From positions 62,001-126,000 of the forward strand of contig CAWHKW010000004.1 of NCBI GenBank assembly GCA_963829995.1: a stretch of 64,000 nt of DNA, written 5' to 3'. Numbering within the stretch: the stretch's first letter is position 1; each line of letters opens with the position of its first letter. The position numbers and the translations under genes were made by a program. This document shows, one piece after another, positions 60,910 through 64,000 of the stretch. Below the pieces are notes generated by a model. The model had not been told where the DNA came from and did not search any database. It was given only the letters and a program-made list of their open reading frames with translations. Source of the DNA: JACCZX01 sp963829995 (lineage in GTDB: Bacteria; Pseudomonadota; Gammaproteobacteria; Burkholderiales; Burkholderiaceae_F).

Positions 60910-61569
60910 TTAAAACGTGTAGCGAAAGTTGAGTTTGGGTCGGAGATCATCGTCGATGCCGAGGTCCAAGAAAAACGCCTTGTTGACCAACCGCAGATAG
61001 ATCGCTTTGTCGTATTCATCGCTGATGCCGGGCATCCGGCTGACTTCCGCGATCAACCACGGCTGTGTTTCGTCCCATTCCGTCTTGTAGAAGGCGAAGC
61101 CCGCCTGGACGTTGTTATAGCCGACCGTGAAGCCCGACGATTTCCAATAATGAGTCTTGCCCGCCAGGTAAATGAGCCGCGTTTCGTAATCCAGCTGGGC
61201 GCCGATGGCTGCCACGGGCTGATCCCTGTCATTTTGGAATGCTGCATTCGAGTGCGACAAGCCGGCGCCGACCGAAAGGTAGCCATTGAATTGCGATTCA
61301 GGTCCGTTACGCCGCCAGAGCAGCCGGTTGTAATGGGCGATAGCCAAATTGACACGGGTCCGCTCACTCGTGTTCTCCATTTGGGTAAGCGTGCCGGCGA
61401 TCGAGTAGCGCGCGGTCGGGCTGAACATCACATCGAGTTGCTTCATTTCGCGGCCAAACTCTCCCATCACCATCCAGCTGTCGGCGAAGCCCACTGGGGC
61501 GGCAAAGCAGGGCAAAGAAGCGGCCGCGGCGACCACCCCAATCGAAGCAGCAAAACGAATGTTCAGCAT
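60910..61569 (-). CDS. Putative outer-membrane or secreted beta-rich protein in a metal cluster
   Basis: A 219-residue protein with a signal peptide (AASIGVVAAAASLPCFA). The rest has alternating polar and aromatic residues (RYSIAGTLTQM, SQFNGYLSVGAGL, RLIYLAGKTHYWK) and ends RPKLNFRYTF, with a terminal phenylalanine, as in outer-membrane beta-barrels. No family function is known to me. It starts after the Cys-rich gene and 9 bases before the HMA-domain gene. Confidence 0.65.
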   Translation of the reverse strand: MLNIRFAASIGVVAAAASLPCFAAPVGFADSWMVMGEFGREMKQLDVMFSPTARYSIAGTLTQMENTSERTRVNLAIAHYNRLLWRRNGPESQFNGYLSVGAGLSHSNAAFQNDRDQPVAAIGAQLDYETRLIYLAGKTHYWKSSGFTVGYNNVQAGFAFYKTEWDETQPWLIAEVSRMPGISDEYDKAIYLRLVNKAFFLDLGIDDDLRPKLNFRYTF

Positions 61570-61654
61570 TCCAAGATCTCCGACAGCGGCATAGCCGCAT
61601 CGGCGGGCTCCGACAGCCGGACCCGCAGGACTCGCCGGCGCACCGGCGCAAAGA

Positions 61655-62017
61655 TCAGGTTATGCGGGGAGGTCGCTCGGGCGCATGACGAACGGCGCTC
61701 GCAAAAGACGTCTCGACGAGGCCCGATATGCGGTCGCCCGACATGGAGATGCCGACAACCTTGGGCGGCAGGGGTGCGAACGCCGCATAACACGCCGCCG
61801 CGCAGGAAGGACATGAAGTGGACGCAGTTTCGATGGGGGCTTCGATAGGCGCGGCTACTTGCGCACTGTCAACCACATGCATCGGACATGGAGCACGATC
61901 GAAGCTACCCGTCTGCGGCATTTGCATCGGCATCACTGCGCAGCCGATACCCGAAACCGCCAACACGGTGCGTATCGGCACAGCCAGCAACACCAGGAAG
62001 ACAATCAGCCGCTTCAT
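61655..62017 (-). CDS. Cysteine- and methionine-containing secreted protein of unknown function
   Basis: A 120-residue protein with a signal peptide (MKRLIVFLVLLAVPIRTVLA), then CAVMPMQMPQTG and CPMHVV, and a second cysteine group in STSCPSCAAACYAAF near residue 70. The Met and Cys clusters suggest binding of a soft metal such as copper(I). No family recognised with certainty; DUF2946-like proteins are similar in style. It is first of the four-gene group running to 60143. Confidence 0.62.
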   Translation of the reverse strand: MKRLIVFLVLLAVPIRTVLAVSGIGCAVMPMQMPQTGSFDRAPCPMHVVDSAQVAAPIEAPIETASTSCPSCAAACYAAFAPLPPKVVGISMSGDRISGLVETSFASAVRHAPERPPRIT

Positions 62018-62047
62018 GTCCGCAGACTAGCAAACCCCGTTGACGGG

Positions 62048-63532
62048 CTATCGAGGAAGCGAACTGCTACCCATCAGGAATTCGTCGACGGCGCGCGCAC
62101 ACTGCCTTCCCTCGCGGATTGCCCAGACAATCAAGGACTGGCCACGCCGCATATCGCCGGCGGCGAACACCTTGTCGACATTGGTTCGATAAGAGCCCGC
62201 ACCTTCGGTACTTGCGTGCGCGTTGCCACGGGCATCTTTGGCGACACCGAAGCTATCGAGAACCGAAGCCACCGGCGCGACAAACCCCATGGCCAGCAAC
62301 ACCAGGTCGGCAGGGACTTCGAATTCCGATCCGGGCACTTCGACCATCGTCGAGTGCCCGCTGACCGCGTCGATCTGCCATTGCACTCGCACCGCAACCA
62401 GGGCCGTGACCTTGCCGTCGCCATTGCCTTTGAAGGCCTTGGTCGCAATCGCCCAGTCACGTTGCACGCCCTCTTCGTGAGAACTCGAAGTGCGCAATTT
62501 GACCGGCCAATACGGCCAGGTCATCGGCTTGTTCTCGCTTTCCGGCGGCTGCGGCAGCAGCTCCCACTGCGTAACGCTTTTCGCGCCGTGCCGATTGCTG
62601 GTCCCGACGCAGTCCGAGCCGGTGTCGCCGCCGCCGATGACGATCACATGCTTGCCGGTCGCGACGATTTGATTGCGCACCTTGTCGCCAGCGACAATTT
62701 TGTTTTGAAGCGGCAGGAAATCCATCGCGAAGTGCACACCGTTCAACTCGCGGCCCGGCACCGGCAGGTCACGCGGTTGCTCTGCACCCCCCGCCAGAAT
62801 CACGGCGTCGAAATCTGCCAGCAATTGCTTCGGCTCGATGGCTTCGCTGGCCCAGTTCGTGACCGGCGCGCGGTCGAGCTCGCCGACCACGACGCCGGTT
62901 CGAAAAGTCACGCCTTCGGCGGCCATTTGCTTGACGCGGCGATCGATGTGCGACTTTTCCATCTTGAAATCGGGAATGCCGTAGCGCAGAAGGCCGCCGA
63001 TGCGATCATTCTTTTCGAAGACCGTCACGTCGTGCCCGACGCGCGCGAGCTGCTGCGCGGCCGCCAGGCCGGCGGCCCCGCTGCCGATGACGGCCACTCG
63101 CCTTCCGGTGCGGACCGCGCAGGGTTGCGGCACGACCCAGCCTTCTTCCCAGCCCTTGTCGATGATCTTGTGCTCGATCGATTTGATGCCGACCGGCGCG
63201 TCATGAATGTTTAATGTGCATGCGGCCTCGCACGGCGCAGGACAGATGCGGCCGGTGAATTCCGGAAAGTTGTTCGTACTGTGCAACACGTCGAGCGCGG
63301 TCTTCCAGTCCTGCCGATACACCAGGTCGTTGAAGTCCGGGATGATGTTGTTAACCGGGCAGCCCTGGTTGCAAAAGGGAATACCGCAGTCCATGCAGCG
63401 CGCCGCCTGCACCGCGGCCGCATCGTCGGTCAGGTGAACGATGAATTCACGCCAGTGCTTGGTGCGCGCGCGCGGCGCTTCGGCGGCTTCCTCCAGCCGC
63501 TGATACTCGAGGAATCCGGTGATCTTGCCCAT
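62048..63532 (-). CDS. gltD: Glutamate synthase small subunit
   Basis: GltD passes electrons from NADPH to the large subunit GltB for glutamate synthesis. The 494-residue protein has the N-terminal Fe-S cysteines in RCMDCGIPFCNQGCP and CPAPCEAAC, the FAD motif VAVIGSGAAGLAAA near residue 148, and the NADPH motif VIVIGGGDTGSDC near residue 285. It begins MGKITGFLEYQR. A small membrane protein gene separates it from what is probably gltB. Confidence 0.96.
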   Translation of the reverse strand: MGKITGFLEYQRLEEAAEAPRARTKHWREFIVHLTDDAAAVQAARCMDCGIPFCNQGCPVNNIIPDFNDLVYRQDWKTALDVLHSTNNFPEFTGRICPAPCEAACTLNIHDAPVGIKSIEHKIIDKGWEEGWVVPQPCAVRTGRRVAVIGSGAAGLAAAQQLARVGHDVTVFEKNDRIGGLLRYGIPDFKMEKSHIDRRVKQMAAEGVTFRTGVVVGELDRAPVTNWASEAIEPKQLLADFDAVILAGGAEQPRDLPVPGRELNGVHFAMDFLPLQNKIVAGDKVRNQIVATGKHVIVIGGGDTGSDCVGTSNRHGAKSVTQWELLPQPPESENKPMTWPYWPVKLRTSSSHEEGVQRDWAIATKAFKGNGDGKVTALVAVRVQWQIDAVSGHSTMVEVPGSEFEVPADLVLLAMGFVAPVASVLDSFGVAKDARGNAHASTEGAGSYRTNVDKVFAAGDMRRGQSLIVWAIREGRQCARAVDEFLMGSSSLPR

Positions 63533-63536
63533 TGTT

Positions 63537-63932
63537 CTATTTATGCTGCCCGTGATGAAACAGAAAATCCCGCAGACCGATTTCTGCTTCGCTCGTCTTT
63601 CGCGCGCGGTGCCACGCTACGAGCAACGCAGCATTCAGATGGCAGCCGGCTACCGCTGCCACGAGCACGACCCCGCCCAGCCAGTCGAGCACCGCGGGCA
63701 CCGGACCCTGCGAGTGAAGCCACATGTAAATAGGCGCCGATAACACTGCGACAAGCATTGTCGCCGGTACTACCCACGGGATCGACAACATAACCACAAG
63801 GCTCGCCGCGAGCGCCGCCCACTGGGACTCGAGGCCGCGAGTGCCTAGCAGCAAGACGGCGAACGGAACACTCGCAAGCAATCCCGGCAGCCATTCGAGT
63901 AGCGTTCGCGGCCAATGGAGTTGTGCACGCAT
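63537..63932 (-). CDS. Small membrane protein of unknown function upstream of gltD
   Basis: A 131-residue protein with about four hydrophobic segments (about 12-30, 38-55, 55-72 and 82-105), LEWLPGLLASVPFAVLLLG being the first. A histidine-containing C-terminal tail (FLFHHGQHK) follows. It lies 4 bases before gltD and 30 bases after a frame that may be the end of gltB, so it would be in the glt transcript. No family recognised. Confidence 0.68.
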   Translation of the reverse strand: MRAQLHWPRTLLEWLPGLLASVPFAVLLLGTRGLESQWAALAASLVVMLSIPWVVPATMLVAVLSAPIYMWLHSQGPVPAVLDWLGGVVLVAAVAGCHLNAALLVAWHRARKTSEAEIGLRDFLFHHGQHK

Positions 63933-63962
63933 CCGGTGCCGGCTTATGAAAACGCACTCGCG

Positions 63963-64000
63963 CTACGCCGCGATTTTCTGCGCAGCCGCCGGCGCCGTCA
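63963..64000 (-). CDS. gltB: Possible 3' end of glutamate synthase large subunit
   Basis: Only 12 codons are present at the window edge. One frame reads TAPAAAQKIAA then TAG at 63963. The alanine-rich tail and the location just upstream of gltD make the end of gltB likely, but the fragment is far too short for a family match. Confidence 0.35.
   Translation of the reverse strand, partial: TAPAAAQKIAA

Noticed and set aside
61859..63214. 451-codon open frame antisense to gltD
   Set aside because: gltD has all motifs; the antisense frame is His/Arg-rich noise typical of GC-rich DNA.

Overview
The window reads as chromosomal DNA of a GC-rich betaproteobacterium, most like Burkholderiales. The main evidence is gene order: glt, mlaFEDACB, an ABC exporter, a BolA-like gene, murA, hisGDCBHAFIE, a HIT protein and tatABC, followed by petABC and sspAB. 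This chain is characteristic of that group. Other supporting genes are rpe-gph-trpEGDC, hemA-prfA-prmC-grxD-ubiX and a three-domain copper nitrite reductase. No phage, integrase, transposase or CRISPR array was seen, and most of the window is core genome.

Positions 1-13500 hold the tail of an amino-acid permease, a DUF599 membrane protein, an M61 peptidase, and on the minus strand rpe-gph-trpE-trpG-trpD-trpC-ung. A possible Trp-rich leader peptide lies between gph and trpE. Then come apaG, a 31-residue membrane protein whose start codon overlaps the mltA start on the other strand, mltA, dsbC, a UbiH-like hydroxylase, tRNA-Phe and a TerB-like gene. Positions 13500-22500 are a signalling block: a solute-binding protein, a membrane hybrid histidine kinase, a lone receiver and a 1593-residue CheB-CheR-PAS-GAF-kinase fusion. 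Positions 22600-31000 carry two amide/deacylase-type hydrolases, a lipoprotein, a DUF697-like protein, an FMN reductase and hemA-prfA-prmC-grxD-ubiX. Positions 30700-35700 form an anaerobic/regulatory island: nirK with a translationally coupled small cysteine protein, a GGDEF gene with a coupled unknown gene, a Crp/Fnr regulator and a cold-shock gene.

From 35683 to the right end the window is a long, mostly minus-strand housekeeping region: tRNA-Thr, sspB-sspA, petC-petB-petA, tatCBA, the his genes, murA, the mla genes and gltD. mscL and an HtrA/DegS protease lie on the plus strand. A plus-strand double-thioredoxin gene splits the his operon between hisA and hisF. A four-gene cluster that looks metal-related lies between mlaF and gltD.

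Two features stand out. First, two intergenic palindromic elements (45103-45276 and 54071-54340) each fill exactly the gap between the stop codon of one operon gene and the start codon of the next. Their hairpin cores share short end motifs. Second, six otherwise well-conserved genes (M61 peptidase, trpE, an aspartoacylase-like gene, a GGDEF gene, hisF, hisE) carry an apparent small frameshift. That many in 64 kb suggests indel errors in the assembly, although real decay cannot be excluded from sequence alone. Such genes are given here as single spanning entries.
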